From: Chryseobacterium candidae
Lineage (GTDB): Bacteria > Bacteroidota > Bacteroidia > Flavobacteriales > Weeksellaceae
Assembly: GCF_004916905.1 (NCBI RefSeq)
Contig: NZ_SDLV01000015.1
Span: 122,353 to 186,352 of the forward strand
DNA: 64,000 nucleotides
Direction: 5' to 3'
Below are positions 46,739 to 56,312 of the stretch, one piece after another. A program made the position numbers and the translations under genes. Each line of letters starts with the position of its first letter. Position 1 is the stretch's first letter. Under the pieces are notes generated by a model. It made no database searches. It was not told where the DNA came from and saw only the letters and a list, made by a program, of their open reading frames with translations.

Positions 46739-49012
46739 TTAAGCTTCGTTGGAAGGCGTTTGGTTTTCCACTGGCTTTTCGCTTTGCGGCTTTTCACCTT
46801 GTGGCTTCTGCCCTTCAGGTCTTCTTTGTCCCTCTGGTCTGCCCTGTCCTTCCGGTCTTCTCTGCCCTTCAGGTCTGCCTTGTCCTTCCGGTCTTGGAGG
46901 TCTTGGTAAAAGAACTTTACGGGAAAGTTTCATTTTCTTACGGTCGTCGTAACCCATGAACTTCACTTCCACTTCATCACCTTCTGCATAAGGAACTTTG
47001 TCTAAACGAGCCCATTCAATTTCAGAAATGTGAAGAAGTCCTTCTGTTCCTTTAGCAATGGCTACAAATGCACCAAAGTCCATTACTTTCACTACTTTAC
47101 CTTTATAAATTTCTCCTACAACAGGTACGAAAGTAATTTCATTGATCTTGGCAATGGCAGCGTTGATTTTTTCTCTGTCTGTACCAGAAATTTCGATACG
47201 TCCGATTTCCCCTACTTCTTCAATAGCAATCACTGTATCCGTATCTTTCTGCATCTGCTGAATGATTTTTCCACCAGGTCCGATTACAGCACCGATGAAG
47301 TCTTTTGGAATCTCCATTACCACCATTTTCGGAGCGTGAGGCTTCACGTCTGCTCTTGGCTGAGAAATAGTTTCAGTGATTTTGTTCAGGATGTGTAATC
47401 TTCCGTCTTTAGCCTGCATCAAAGCTTTCTCCATGATATCCATAGAAAGTCCCTGGATTTTGATATCCATCTGACAAGCGGTGATACCGTCTGCAGTACC
47501 TGTTACTTTGAAGTCCATATCTCCCAGGTGATCTTCATCTCCCAAGATATCAGAAAGTACGGTAAATTTCCCTGATTTTGTATCCGTGATCAGACCCATT
47601 GCAATCCCTGAAACAGGTTTTGTAATCTGAACCCCTGCATCCATCAATGCCAGTGTACCTGCACAAACTGTTGCCATTGAAGAAGAACCGTTAGATTCTA
47701 AGATATCGGAAACAATTCTGATTGTATATGGGTTTTCTGCCGGAATTACTGCAGTTAAAGCTCTTTGAGCTAAGTTTCCGTGTCCTACTTCTCTTCTTGA
47801 AGTACCTCTTAAAGGTCTTGCTTCACCTGTAGAGAACGGAGGGAAATTATAGTGTAAGAAGAATCTTTCGTCGTGCTGCGTGATTACGCTGTCGATCATG
47901 TTGGCATCTTTTACAGAACCCAGAGTTACTGCTGTTAAAGACTGAGTTTCTCCTCTTGTAAAGATCGCAGAGCCGTGAGCTCCCGGAAGGTAATCAATTT
48001 CTGACCAGATTGGACGGATCGTCTGAGGATCACGACCATCAAGACGGATATTGTCTTCAAGGATCATCTGACGCATTGCTTCTTTCTCTACGTCGTGGTA
48101 ATATACTTTAACGAAAGGTGTTACTCTTGCCAGTTCTTCTTCATTCTCAGCATATTGTGCTAAAAACTCTTCAAGAACAGCTTTGAATTTTTCTCCTCTT
48201 TCTTCTTTATTAGATGGAGTTTTTGCTACTTCGTACACTTTGTCGTAACATTCTTTCCATACTTTTTCACGAATTTCTTCATCGTGATCTTCGTGGCTGT
48301 ATTCTCTTTTAGGGAAAGATTTTCCCACTTTTTCAGCTAATCTCTCCTGAGCTTCAATCTGTTTTCTGATCTCAGCGTGAGCGAAGTTGATGGCTTCAAG
48401 CATTTCCTGCTCAGAGATCTCCTTCATTTCTCCTTCTACCATTACGATGGAGTCTTTAGTAGCTCCAACCATAATGTCAATATCTGATTTTAATAAATTT
48501 TCATAGCTTGGGTTCACGGCCAGTTCTCCATCAATTCTTACGACTCTTGCTTCAGACATTGGTCCGTTGAAAGGAATATCTGTAATTGCAATAGCTGCAG
48601 AAGCTGCTAAACCTGCCAATGCTTCAGGCATTACTTCTTTATCGTAAGAAATCAATGAAATCATTACCTGTACTTCCGCGTGGAAATCTTCAGGGAATAG
48701 AGGACGCAATACTCTGTCCACCAATCTCATTGTAAGCACTTCATCATCAGATGGTTTTGCTTCTCTACGGAAGAAATTTCCAGGAATTCTTCCACCTGCA
48801 TAAAATTTTTCTCTGTAATCTACCGTTAATGGTAAAAAGTCTACACCAGGATTTGCTTCTTTGTTGGCTACAACTGTTGCTAAAAGCATAGTTCCACCAC
48901 ATCTCACCACTACAGATCCGTCTGCCTGCTTAGCCAGCTTTCCCGTTTCAATAGTGATTTCCCTGCCGTCTGCAAGGATAATCGTTTCTGTAAACGCTTG
49001 AGGTATACTCAT
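46739..49012 (-). CDS. pnp: Polynucleotide phosphorylase with a repetitive RPEGQ tail
   Basis: PNPase degrades RNA 3'->5' phosphorolytically. The 757-aa protein has two RNase PH-like cores ([40 protein letters not shown] and [23 protein letters not shown] [18 protein letters not shown]), a KH domain ([20 protein letters not shown]) and an S1 domain ([20 protein letters not shown]). Residues from about 703 form a low-complexity tail of repeated RPEGQ(G/R) units that ends [19 protein letters not shown]. The tail is extra to the canonical enzyme and could bind RNA or partners. It is convergent with the RNA-repair-like operon. Confidence 0.97.
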   Translation of the reverse strand: MSIPQAFTETIILADGREITIETGKLAKQADGSVVVRCGGTMLLATVVANKEANPGVDFLPLTVDYREKFYAGGRIPGNFFRREAKPSDDEVLTMRLVDRVLRPLFPEDFHAEVQVMISLISYDKEVMPEALAGLAASAAIAITDIPFNGPMSEARVVRIDGELAVNPSYENLLKSDIDIMVGATKDSIVMVEGEMKEISEQEMLEAINFAHAEIRKQIEAQERLAEKVGKSFPKREYSHEDHDEEIREKVWKECYDKVYEVAKTPSNKEERGEKFKAVLEEFLAQYAENEEELARVTPFVKVYYHDVEKEAMRQMILEDNIRLDGRDPQTIRPIWSEIDYLPGAHGSAIFTRGETQSLTAVTLGSVKDANMIDSVITQHDERFFLHYNFPPFSTGEARPLRGTSRREVGHGNLAQRALTAVIPAENPYTIRIVSDILESNGSSSMATVCAGTLALMDAGVQITKPVSGIAMGLITDTKSGKFTVLSDILGDEDHLGDMDFKVTGTADGITACQMDIKIQGLSMDIMEKALMQAKDGRLHILNKITETISQPRADVKPHAPKMVVMEIPKDFIGAVIGPGGKIIQQMQKDTDTVIAIEEVGEIGRIEISGTDREKINAAIAKINEITFVPVVGEIYKGKVVKVMDFGAFVAIAKGTEGLLHISEIEWARLDKVPYAEGDEVEVKFMGYDDRKKMKLSRKVLLPRPPRPEGQGRPEGQRRPEGQGRPEGQRRPEGQKPQGEKPQSEKPVENQTPSNEA
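46795..46906 (-). repeat. Tandem coding repeat in the PNPase tail
   Basis: The tail is built from about 15-18-base units encoding RPEGQG or RPEGQR five times, with slightly varied codons. Such arrays can change in copy number by slippage. Confidence 0.75.
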
Positions 49013-49444
49013 AAATTTGCTTCTTTATACTCCGTATTGAGTATGATTAATATTTAAACTCTTTAAATTTTCGTTTGCAAAGGTACTATATAATAATGAT
49101 ATATTAAATTTTTCGATGCCTTTAATAGGCGTTTAAAATACAAAAAATTGGCTATCAATTGATGAAAGTCTGAAAATTCACATCATTAATCTGAACTTAT
49201 TCACTATTTATGAAAATAAAAAAGTCTTTTTTTGAGGATAATGTATTGAAAAATCCAGTGGTTTTTGTATTATTGTCTCAAAAAATGAAAATAATACATT
49301 GATCTGAAAAAAGCATCTGTTCCATTCTAAAAACTATTAAAAATATTGCAAACCAACAGGCTGATTCCTATATTTGCCCTACTTCACCAATTACAATGCT
49401 GTAGGCTAAAAAAGTTAAGGAACTCTCCTTATCCAGATAAATAA
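49013..49444. other. Intergenic region upstream of pnp and the MFS transporter
   Basis: This 432-base A/T-rich region holds the MFS promoter (see 49347-49377) and presumably that of pnp on its left side. I see no credible ORF, RNA gene or strong hairpin in it. Confidence 0.6.
49347..49377 (+). promoter_or_regulatory. Promoter of the sugar MFS gene
   Basis: TTG (49347-49349), 20 bases, and TATATTTG (49370-49377) match the Bacteroidota -33/-7 pattern, 68 bases before the start codon. Confidence 0.6.
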
Positions 49445-50872
49445 ATGTTTATGATTAATAAAGAAGTACAATCTCAAAGCAGGAATTATACGGTTCCGTT
49501 AATTACCATCACCCTGCTGTTTTTTATGTGGGGATTCATCACCTGTATGAATGACATTCTGATTCCCTATCTGAAGCAGCTGTTCAATCTTACCTTTTTC
49601 GAATCCATGCTGGTACAGTTCTGTTTTTTCGGAGCTTACTTTATCGGATCGCTGATTTATTTTATGATTTCCATTACGAAAGGAGACCCCATCAATAAAT
49701 TAGGCTATAAAAAAGGAATCCTGTTCGGAATTTTTCTGGCAGCATTTGGCTGCGTTCTGTTCTATCCGGCAGCTACATTTTCATATTACCCTCTGTTTCT
49801 GGGTGCTTTGTTTATTTTAGGATTGGGCTTTACGGTATTACAAATTACAGCTAATGCCTATGTTTCACTGTTGGGAAGTGAAGAATCTGCATCCAGCAGG
49901 CTGAATATGACCCAGGCATTCAATGCCTTCGGAACAACTATTGCCCCGGTACTTGGAGGCCACCTTATTTTTGAATTTTTCTCTTCTCCGGACGGATCAT
50001 TCAGTGCGGTAGCTACAAGAATTCCCTATCTTATTTTTGCTGGGATCCTCTTACTGGTTGCTTTATTGATTTCCAGAGTAAAGCTTCCTTCCTTTCAAAT
50101 GGGTGAAGAAGAAGTGGTAAAAGGCTGGGGAGCACTTGAATTCAGTCATCTGAAATTCGGAGTATTTGCTATGTTCTGTTATGTAGGCGGAGAAGTTGCC
50201 GTAGGAAGTTTTATTATCAGTTTCCTGGAGCAACCGCAGATTATGGGTTTTAATGAGATCATCAGTAAAAATTACCTTTCCTTATATTGGGGCGGAGCGA
50301 TGATTGGCCGTTTTCTTGGAGCCATCTCTTTAAATCAATCAATAAGTCAAAGCAAAAAGGCTGTTTATATGCTGGGAGCAGCTGCAGCTGTTTTCCTTGT
50401 GATTTTCAGCATTGTCAATCTTACTTTCAGTCAGATCAGCTTTTTCATTGTGTTTATCATACTTAATTTCATTGCTTTTTTCGTGGGTAAAGCAGCTTCG
50501 GCAAGAACTTTATCCATCTTTGCAACGATCAATGTTGCGTTGTTAATTTCTGCAATGGTGAATCATGGTGAACTGGCCATGTACAGTATTCTGGGAATCG
50601 GAATTTTCAATTCTATCATGTTCTCGAATATTTACACACTGGCTATTTCAGGATTGGGTAAATATACCAGCCAGGGATCTTCTTTGGTGGTAATGGCAAT
50701 TCTGGGAGGTGCTATTGTTCCGATATTCCAGGGGTATCTTGCAGATCAGTTGGGGGTACAGCATTCATTCATTATCCCTGTATTCTGCTATCTGGTTATT
50801 CTGATATTCGGAGCATACTGTACCAGATATCTGGGGCATGTGGAAACTCCAGAATCCAAATCAGGGCATTAA
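49445..50872 (+). CDS. Sugar MFS transporter (FucP/GluP-like FHS family)
   Basis: The 475-aa inner-membrane protein has about 12 helices and the FHS-family signatures LFFMWGFITCMNDILIPYLK and QLFNLTFFESMLVQFCFFGA, GYKKGILFGIFLAAFGCVLF, ITANAYVSLLG and MTQAFNAFGTTIAPVLGG. This family imports hexoses such as fucose, glucose or galactose with protons. Start 49445 (MFMINKEVQ) or 49451 are both possible. A terminator follows. No sugar-catabolic genes flank it, so specificity is open. Confidence 0.92.
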   Translation: MFMINKEVQSQSRNYTVPLITITLLFFMWGFITCMNDILIPYLKQLFNLTFFESMLVQFCFFGAYFIGSLIYFMISITKGDPINKLGYKKGILFGIFLAAFGCVLFYPAATFSYYPLFLGALFILGLGFTVLQITANAYVSLLGSEESASSRLNMTQAFNAFGTTIAPVLGGHLIFEFFSSPDGSFSAVATRIPYLIFAGILLLVALLISRVKLPSFQMGEEEVVKGWGALEFSHLKFGVFAMFCYVGGEVAVGSFIISFLEQPQIMGFNEIISKNYLSLYWGGAMIGRFLGAISLNQSISQSKKAVYMLGAAAAVFLVIFSIVNLTFSQISFFIVFIILNFIAFFVGKAASARTLSIFATINVALLISAMVNHGELAMYSILGIGIFNSIMFSNIYTLAISGLGKYTSQGSSLVVMAILGGAIVPIFQGYLADQLGVQHSFIIPVFCYLVILIFGAYCTRYLGHVETPESKSGH

Positions 50873-50902
50873 AATTCAAATCAAATTCAAATCAAAATGT
50901 AT

Positions 50903-50940
50903 AAGCGGAATATCTCAAAGGTATTCCGCTTTCTTTTTTC
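50903..50940 (+). terminator. Terminator of the MFS gene
   Basis: Stem AAGCGGAATA/TATTCCGCTT with a 9-nt loop is followed by TCTTTTTT. Confidence 0.85.
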
Positions 50941-51003
50941 CCATCTTACCATGTAACTTTTTATCAGAAAAAAGAACTTATCTTATAAACTGACACCATT
51001 ATT

Positions 51004-51363
51004 ATGAAAATACAGTTAAAGCTTGAATACGCAGCATTTCTACTATCAGGAATCTATGCTTTTGCCCAAACAGGATACTCCTGGTGGTGGTTTGCAGGGC
51101 TATTTCTTGCTCCGGACATTTCCATGCTAGGATACACAATTAATACTAAAGCAGGTGCTTTTTGCTATAATATCTTCCATCATTTAGGAGTAGCCATTAT
51201 CGTTTATCTTGCCGGAACAGCTTTGTCTCTTCCCTATTTGCAGGTGATTGGCTCTATTTTGTTTTCTCACTCTGCGTTTGACAGAATTCTGGGTTACGGC
51301 TTGAAGTATCCGGATAGTTTTCAGAATACTCATTTGGGAAAGATTGGAAAGAAGGCTGAATAG
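51004..51363 (+). CDS. DUF4260 family membrane protein
   Basis: The 119-aa protein has about four membrane helices and matches DUF4260: LEYAAFLLSGIYAFAQTGYS, FLAPDISMLGYTINTKAGAF, NIFHHLGVAII and FSHSAFDRILGYGLKYPDSF. No function is established. It stands alone between the MFS gene and a module A repeat. Confidence 0.9.
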   Translation: MKIQLKLEYAAFLLSGIYAFAQTGYSWWWFAGLFLAPDISMLGYTINTKAGAFCYNIFHHLGVAIIVYLAGTALSLPYLQVIGSILFSHSAFDRILGYGLKYPDSFQNTHLGKIGKKAE

Positions 51364-51403
51364 TGATGTTGTAATCATCTTCAGTATTTTTTTCAAGCTA
51401 ATA

Positions 51404-51462
51404 CCTACGGAATGACACAATTGGCGTATTCGTCTCTCCATACAGTTTGTCACTCCGTAAGA
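51404..51462 (+). repeat. Dispersed palindromic repeat, module A (copy 3)
   Basis: CCTACGGAATGACA and TGTCACTCCGTA are the inverted ends. The central CCATACAGTTTG matches copy 1. It is not followed by module B here. Confidence 0.82.
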
Positions 51463-51594
51463 ATCTACATACTCTTTTATTACCCCATGAGAATCAAAGA
51501 CTTTAAGAAACTTAAGTCCTTTTCTCAGTCATTTAGTATTTTTTAAAAAAACATTGTGTCTTTTACGGTTAAAAATCCCTTCTTGTGTAGAAGC

Positions 51595-51630
51595 AAAAAA
51601 GCAACCTCTTTCGAAGTTGCTTTTTTATTT
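51595..51630 (-). terminator. Terminator of rpsO
   Basis: Stem AAAAAAGCAAC/GTTGCTTTTTT with a short inner part lies 17 bases after the rpsO stop codon and has T runs on both strands. Confidence 0.88.
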
Positions 51631-51646
51631 TGAAAATCTTTATAGA

Positions 51647-51916
51647 TTATTTTCTTAAACCTAGTTCAGCAATAATTGCTCTATATCTTGCGATATCTTT
51701 GTTTTTAAGGTAATCTAATAAACTTTTTCTCTTACCTACCAATTTCACTAGAGATCTCTCTGTGTTGAAATCGTGACGGTTAGCCTTTAGGTGTTGAGAT
51801 AAGTGATTGATTCTGAAAGTGAAAAGAGCGATTTGTCCTTCAGCACTTCCTGTGTCCTGTGCAGATTTTCCGTGCTTTGCGAAAATTTCCTGCTTTTTGT
51901 CTGTTGTTAAGTACAT
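51647..51916 (-). CDS. rpsO: 30S ribosomal protein S15
   Basis: The 89-aa protein binds the central domain of 16S rRNA. It has the family blocks FAKHGKSAQDTGSAEGQIAL, INHLSQHLKANRHDFNTERS and RKSLLDYLKNKDIARYRAII, and has standard length. In many bacteria rpsO precedes pnp; here the two are separated by about 2.6 kb. Confidence 0.98.
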   Translation of the reverse strand: MYLTTDKKQEIFAKHGKSAQDTGSAEGQIALFTFRINHLSQHLKANRHDFNTERSLVKLVGKRKSLLDYLKNKDIARYRAIIAELGLRK

Positions 51917-52067
51917 TCCAATATTGTTTAATGATTATTATGTAACGGGTGCAAAATTACGACTATTTTTTGATTCTGCAAACATTATTGATTTCATATA
52001 TCAAATTTGATAGAAAAAAATGTTAAAAATTTCTTAATAAATTGTATGCAATCCAACGAAAAGGCAG

Positions 52068-52075
52068 TAATTTTG
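52068..52075 (+). promoter_or_regulatory. -7 promoter element of the exported protein gene
   Basis: TAATTTTG is an exact match, 15 bases before the start codon at 52090. Confidence 0.55.
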
Positions 52076-52089
52076 CATTCGAATTACAA

Positions 52090-52638
52090 ATGAAAAAAAT
52101 TATATTCTTTACAGCGGTTACTACTTTTTTATTCATCGGATTTACTTCGGTAAAAGCCCAGAAGAATACTGATGATAAAATAAAAAAAGTTCTTTACTTC
52201 AATCCCGAGGTAGAACCTGATATCGACGAAATAAAAGACCCTACCAACAATGCTTTCTTTGATGCTGTTACCGATAATTTCAGTAACAGAAGAAATAAAA
52301 TGCTCCGTGCAGAAGTACAGGTTCCCTTCGACAGCATAGACCAACAGACCATCGTGGATTACTGTCTCAACAATGATGCAGATTTTGCTATTGTTTCTAA
52401 AGTGAGATATTTCAAAGTAGGATTTGGCAAGTATGTTTTCTCCAATCAGGTGGTTGTGAGTATGAAACTTTTTGGTGCTGACGGAACACTTGTTACCGAA
52501 ACCGACCATGATACCTACCGGAAAAATATGCGTCTGCTGGGTTCTACCGTTAATTCCGTCAAAATAGGAACCGAAGGAGCTATAAAAGGAATTATTAAGA
52601 AACTGAGAAAGCTGAAACCGACGGAAGCAGAGCTTTAG
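52090..52638 (+). CDS. Exported hypothetical protein
   Basis: The start at 52090 (MKKIIFFTAVTTFLFIGFTS) is placed after the promoter; an earlier in-frame Met overlaps the promoter. The 182-aa protein has a signal peptide ending VKAQ and a soluble domain (IKKVLYFNPEVEPDIDEIKD ... FAIVSKVRYFKVGFGKYVFS) that resembles small periplasmic beta/alpha proteins. I do not recognise the family. Confidence 0.72.
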   Translation: MKKIIFFTAVTTFLFIGFTSVKAQKNTDDKIKKVLYFNPEVEPDIDEIKDPTNNAFFDAVTDNFSNRRNKMLRAEVQVPFDSIDQQTIVDYCLNNDADFAIVSKVRYFKVGFGKYVFSNQVVVSMKLFGADGTLVTETDHDTYRKNMRLLGSTVNSVKIGTEGAIKGIIKKLRKLKPTEAEL

Positions 52639-52967
52639 GGTTTAAAATTCCGGGGTTAAGGCTGGAATATTAAGAATTTTATCGTCAATAGTCAATTTTG
52701 CTTTGCTAGTCAATTGTGAATATTATTTCTTTTTTTAATAAGCTGTACGAGAAAAATTCATCATTCATAATTTTTTACGAACTGTTTCCCGTGTCCTGAA
52801 TTCTAAATATTTTCATGTTAAATAAAGTGCTTATTCATACTTACGGATGGATGCTTTTTATTAAAAAAAACACTATAAAAAACTGATTAACAATTAAATA
52901 TTTTCACAAAACAAGGATTTATTAAATATTTTTTACTACTTTAGACAGACATTAAATCCAAAATCTT
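52639..52967. other. Intergenic region before the bacteriocin-like gene
   Basis: The 329-base A/T-rich stretch has repeated words (GTCAATAGTCAATTTTGCTT and TAGTCAATTGTGAA; TTCATCATTCATAATTTT) of the type found in flavobacterial dispersed repeats. No ORF or clear RNA gene is seen; the last 100 bases should hold the promoter of the peptide gene. Confidence 0.5.
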
Positions 52968-53114
52968 ATGAAAAATCTAAAGAAACTCAGCAGAGAAGCC
53001 ACCAAACAAATTAACGGAGGATCCGGACCTTTCAGATGCAGCGAAACAAGACCTTGCTACATAGGCTTCTGCTGCAGAGGAGCATGTATGGAATATGCCT
53101 GTATAGAAGACTAG
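52968..53114 (+). CDS. Bacteriocin-like GG-leader peptide precursor (48 aa)
   Basis: The peptide starts MKNLKKLSREATKQINGG and continues SGPFRCSETRPCYIGFCC, RGACMEYACIED. The first 18 residues have the form of a double-glycine leader (MKNLKKLxRExxKxINGG) common to Chryseobacterium bacteriocin-like precursors. The 30-residue core has six cysteines (24, 30, 35, 36, 40, 45), suitable for disulfides or thioether links. No maturation enzyme, peptidase-transporter or immunity gene is next to it, so processing must come from elsewhere. The coding length is too short for usual gene finders, but the leader is characteristic. Confidence 0.72.
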   Translation: MKNLKKLSREATKQINGGSGPFRCSETRPCYIGFCCRGACMEYACIED

Positions 53115-53142
53115 AAAACATTTTATATCTTATTACGATAAA

Positions 53143-53241
53143 AGATGCAAATCTAAAAACCTGAACAGGCTGGAACAGAAAAACATTAAAGGAAGTGGAA
53201 TAAAAAAGTGTGGTGACCATTCAGATTGCGAACCCTACTAA
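53143..53241 (+). pseudogene. Decayed second bacteriocin-like precursor
   Basis: The frame ending at the TAA at 53239-53241 encodes KNLNRLEQKNIKGSGIKKCG followed by DHSDCEPY, which resembles the leader and a short Cys-containing core of the preceding peptide (KNLxxLxxxxIxG). No ATG opens this frame; the nearest ATG (53143) is out of frame, as if small indels had removed the start connection. It probably is a relic of a tandem duplicate. Confidence 0.5.
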
Positions 53242-53316
53242 TGCTGTCTGCATATACATTCCCACCTCACAATCCGAACCAATGTAGAGAATATTGGAAT
53301 TTAAAATTTAATTTTT

Positions 53317-53345
53317 ACACATCCGTTTCGGCGGGTGTTTTTTTT
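53317..53345 (+). terminator. Probable terminator of the bacteriocin-like locus
   Basis: ACACATCCG and CGGCGGGTGT pair imperfectly around TTT, followed by eight T on the plus strand. Confidence 0.6.
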
Positions 53346-53421
53346 GCCCATATAATGAAGCTATCAACTTTAATTAATCCTTAATTTTGTCAGTTTATTA
53401 CTCAGTCTTAAAAATTTGAAT

Positions 53422-53429
53422 TATTTTTG
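53422..53429 (+). promoter_or_regulatory. -7 promoter element of mgtE
   Basis: TATTTTTG is an exact match. It overlaps a TTG that could open the mgtE frame at 53427, which makes the later TTG at 53451 the better start. Confidence 0.55.
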
Positions 53430-53450
53430 CATATCCAAAAATTTCACGTT

Positions 53451-54773
53451 TTGAATTCTAGAGACGAACTTATCTTTAACCCTGCCGATATTGCCGAAAC
53501 TCTCAGCGAACTTCCTGCTGACGAGAGGCTGCTCGCGTTCCTGAAGGTTCCGAAAGAATACAAAGCAGAAGTTTTCTCACATCTTGATCCTGATTTTCAG
53601 GAAGATACCATCAGAAGTATCGGAAGCGATGAAGTTTCCGAAATCCTGAATGCAATGACTCCGGATGACAGAACTGCTCTTTTCGAGGATTTCCCGGATG
53701 AGCTGATTAAGTACTCCATCAACCATCTTAACCCTCAGGAAAGAAGGATTGCGTTAAAACTTCTTGGATACAATTCGGATTCTATTGCCCGTCTGATGAC
53801 TCCGTATTATATCCAGATCCGTAAGGAATGGACGGTAAAAAGATGTCTTCAGCAGATTAAAAAGGTAGGAAAAAGGGTGGAAACCATGAACTACCTGTAC
53901 GTGGTAGACGAAAGAAACCGCCTGATTGATGACCTTGCCATAGGAACATTACTGCTGGAAGAGGAAGACACTTTGGTTTCTGATATCACAGACAATCATT
54001 TCGTAGCTATTACCACCACTACTTCCAAAGAGGATGCGGTAACCTATTTCGAAAAATATGACCGTGGTGCGCTTCCCATTATTACGGAAGCTGGTGTTCT
54101 GGTAGGAATTGTAACAATAGATGACATTCTGGATCAAATTGAACAGCAGAACACGGAAGACATCCAGAAATTTGGGGGATTGGAAGCATTGGACCTTCCC
54201 TACACCCAGACTTCATGGACAGAAATGATCAAGAAAAGAGCCACCTGGCTGATCATTTTATTTGTTTCTGAAATGCTGACTGCTTCTGCAATGGGATATT
54301 TTGACAAGGAAATTGAAAAAGCGGTTGTTCTTGCTCTATTTGTTCCATTGATCATTTCCAGTGGCGGAAATTCCGGATCACAGGCTGCTACTTTGATTAT
54401 CCGAGCGATGGCTCTTCAGGAAATCAGTCTGAAAGATTGGTGGTATGTAATGAAAAAAGAAATTATCTCCGGATTATGTCTTGGAGCAATTTTAGGAGTT
54501 ATCGGATTTGTCAGAATTATGCTTTGGCAGCAGATAGGCCTGTTTGATTACGGACAGTATTGGGTATACGTAGGGTTAAGTGTTTCTGTTTCCCTGATTG
54601 CCATTGTATTGTGGGGAACATTATCAGGTTCCATGATCCCGTTTGTCTTAAAGAAATTGAATCTTGACCCTGCTACTTCATCTGCTCCTTTTGTAGCAAC
54701 GCTGGTGGATGTTACAGGGCTTATTATCTATTTTACCGTAGCCGGACTTTTCTTAACCGGAAAACTTTTGTAA
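53451..54773 (+). CDS. mgtE: Magnesium transporter MgtE
   Basis: The start is a TTG at 53451 ([20 protein letters not shown]), chosen because the upstream TTG overlaps the promoter. The 440-aa protein has the N-terminal MgtE domain ([20 protein letters not shown]), two CBS domains ([40 protein letters not shown]) and five C-terminal helices with [20 protein letters not shown]. It is a Mg2+ channel gated by cytoplasmic Mg2+ through the CBS and N domains. The next gene starts 26 bases later. Confidence 0.95.
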   Translation: MNSRDELIFNPADIAETLSELPADERLLAFLKVPKEYKAEVFSHLDPDFQEDTIRSIGSDEVSEILNAMTPDDRTALFEDFPDELIKYSINHLNPQERRIALKLLGYNSDSIARLMTPYYIQIRKEWTVKRCLQQIKKVGKRVETMNYLYVVDERNRLIDDLAIGTLLLEEEDTLVSDITDNHFVAITTTTSKEDAVTYFEKYDRGALPIITEAGVLVGIVTIDDILDQIEQQNTEDIQKFGGLEALDLPYTQTSWTEMIKKRATWLIILFVSEMLTASAMGYFDKEIEKAVVLALFVPLIISSGGNSGSQAATLIIRAMALQEISLKDWWYVMKKEIISGLCLGAILGVIGFVRIMLWQQIGLFDYGQYWVYVGLSVSVSLIAIVLWGTLSGSMIPFVLKKLNLDPATSSAPFVATLVDVTGLIIYFTVAGLFLTGKLL

Positions 54774-54799
54774 TTTTAGGCATCATCTAACATGCCAAT

Positions 54800-55534
54800 A
54801 TGAAAATCGTTTCACTTGTACCTTCTATTACTGAGGCTTTATTTGACCTTGGACTGACCGAAAATGAAGTGGTAGGAAGAACAAAATTCTGTATTCATCC
54901 TCAGGATAAAATAAAAAATGTACCCATAATCGGCGGAACAAAAAATATTAATATTGAAAAGATTAAAGTATTACAGCCGGATCTTATTCTTGCCAATAAG
55001 GAAGAAAATGTAAAAGATCAGGTGGAAGTTCTGATGGATGATTATAAAGTAATGGTCACTAATATCGACACTATTGAGGACAATTATTATTTGCTTAAGA
55101 ATCTCGGAAAGCTCTTCGGAAAGGAAGACAGAGCACAGCTGTTTAATCTTAAAATCTATGATGTTCTGAATCAGGCCAAACTGGATATTCCAGTAAAAGC
55201 TGCTTATCTTATCTGGAAGAACCCTTATATGACCATTGGTTCGGATACCTTTATTCATAGGATCTTAACTGAAATTGGTTTTGAAAATATTTTTAAAAAC
55301 CAGACCCGTTATCCTCAAATCACTACTGAAGATCTTGCAGATGCCGATGTCATTATGCTTTCGTCTGAACCATTTCCGTTTAAAGAAAAGCATATTGAGG
55401 AACTAAAGGCTTTTTATCCTGATAAAAAAATCATAATAGTGGATGGTGAAGCTTTTTCCTGGTATGGGACGCACATTGCGAAATGTGAAGAATATTTCAG
55501 GGAATTGGTTTCTCAATTTGCTTATACAAAATAA
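54800..55534 (+). CDS. Helical-backbone metal receptor, BtuF-like, without a signal peptide
   Basis: The 244-aa protein resembles periplasmic binding proteins of ABC transporters for cobalamin or iron (IVSLVPSITEALFDLGL, VGRTKFCIHPQ, NIEKIKVLQPDLILANKEEN, GSDTFIHRILTEIGF, LADADVIMLSSEPFPF). It begins directly with the first strand and has no signal peptide or lipobox, so it may stay in the cytoplasm. The short distance to mgtE (26 bases) suggests co-transcription. Corrinoid binding is a family-based guess; no permease genes are nearby. Confidence 0.82.
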   Translation: MKIVSLVPSITEALFDLGLTENEVVGRTKFCIHPQDKIKNVPIIGGTKNINIEKIKVLQPDLILANKEENVKDQVEVLMDDYKVMVTNIDTIEDNYYLLKNLGKLFGKEDRAQLFNLKIYDVLNQAKLDIPVKAAYLIWKNPYMTIGSDTFIHRILTEIGFENIFKNQTRYPQITTEDLADADVIMLSSEPFPFKEKHIEELKAFYPDKKIIIVDGEAFSWYGTHIAKCEEYFRELVSQFAYTK

Positions 55535-55583
55535 TGCCTTGCTTTATGGGCAAGACATTAGTATGGTTATCTGATCGTTTAAA

Positions 55584-56180
55584 CTAAAATTTTCTGCTGG
55601 AAGTTATTATATTCAGAATAAAAGGCTTGTTATTGATATTTATTTTTGACTGCTGATATACCTTGATGACTTTCATGGATTTTTCATTTTCCTTTACTAT
55701 ATCCACTTCATATCTTTGATTTTCGGGAGTGAAAACTACTGGCTCACTTTGAATTTCCATATTCATTTTTGAAAAATAAGGTTTCAGCCCATCTAAAGAA
55801 AGCTCATTTGTTTCAATAGGAATTGCTTTTTCTTCAAATTTTTTTACCAATTCATCCGAAACATTTCCTGCAATGCGCATCGATTTGATTAAAATTTTAT
55901 TTTCAGAAATCTGTTCTATGTCTATTGTATTGATCGTTTCATCCACAATTAATTGATCAATAGCAGGTTCTTCGTTAGCTTTCTGAACTTTTCTACAAAA
56001 TAAACCATCTTTATGGCAAAAAGGCCATATATTCTTCCAGCCCCATCTCACAGACATCTGTACCGAACCTCCTTCTGTGATACGAGTTCTTTTTTCTATC
56101 CCCAGATTTTGGGTTTTAATCTTTTGTGCATTTCCATATATAAGAAATAAACAAAGTAAAAGAGTTAACATTTTTTTCAT
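55584..56180 (-). CDS. Exported hypothetical protein
   Basis: The 198-aa protein has a signal peptide (MKKMLTLLLCLFLIYGNAQ) and contains the Cys-bearing segment PFCHKDGLFCRKVQKANEEP. The C-terminal part is beta-rich (VVFTPENQRYEVDIVKENEK). No family is recognised; a periplasmic location is likely. Confidence 0.7.
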   Translation of the reverse strand: MKKMLTLLLCLFLIYGNAQKIKTQNLGIEKRTRITEGGSVQMSVRWGWKNIWPFCHKDGLFCRKVQKANEEPAIDQLIVDETINTIDIEQISENKILIKSMRIAGNVSDELVKKFEEKAIPIETNELSLDGLKPYFSKMNMEIQSEPVVFTPENQRYEVDIVKENEKSMKVIKVYQQSKININNKPFILNIITSSRKF

Positions 56181-56242
56181 GACGTTATATTTTTATTAGT
56201 TAGTACAACGAAGTTCTAATAAAATAATAGATTAAAGCCATG

Positions 56243-56270
56243 AAAAAACCCCTTATAAAATAGGGGTTTT
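56243..56270 (-). terminator. Terminator of the GAF gene
   Basis: Stem AAAACCCC/GGGGTTTT around TTATAAAATA, with six T on the minus strand, lies about 45 bases after the stop codon. Confidence 0.75.
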
Positions 56271-56312
56271 AACGGTTTTTACAAATATTTTATCTACAAA
56301 ACATTTAGCTTT

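Larger units (their letters stand above)
53115..53450. other. Intergenic region between the peptide gene and mgtE
   Basis: It contains the decayed peptide copy, a terminator-like hairpin near 53317-53345 with a T8 run, and the mgtE promoter element near 53422. Nothing else is recognised. Confidence 0.6.

Noticed and set aside
53032..53220. 62-codon minus-strand ORF over the bacteriocin-like locus
   Set aside because: It is antisense to the GG-leader peptide and its relic, which have characteristic sequences; the minus frame has none.
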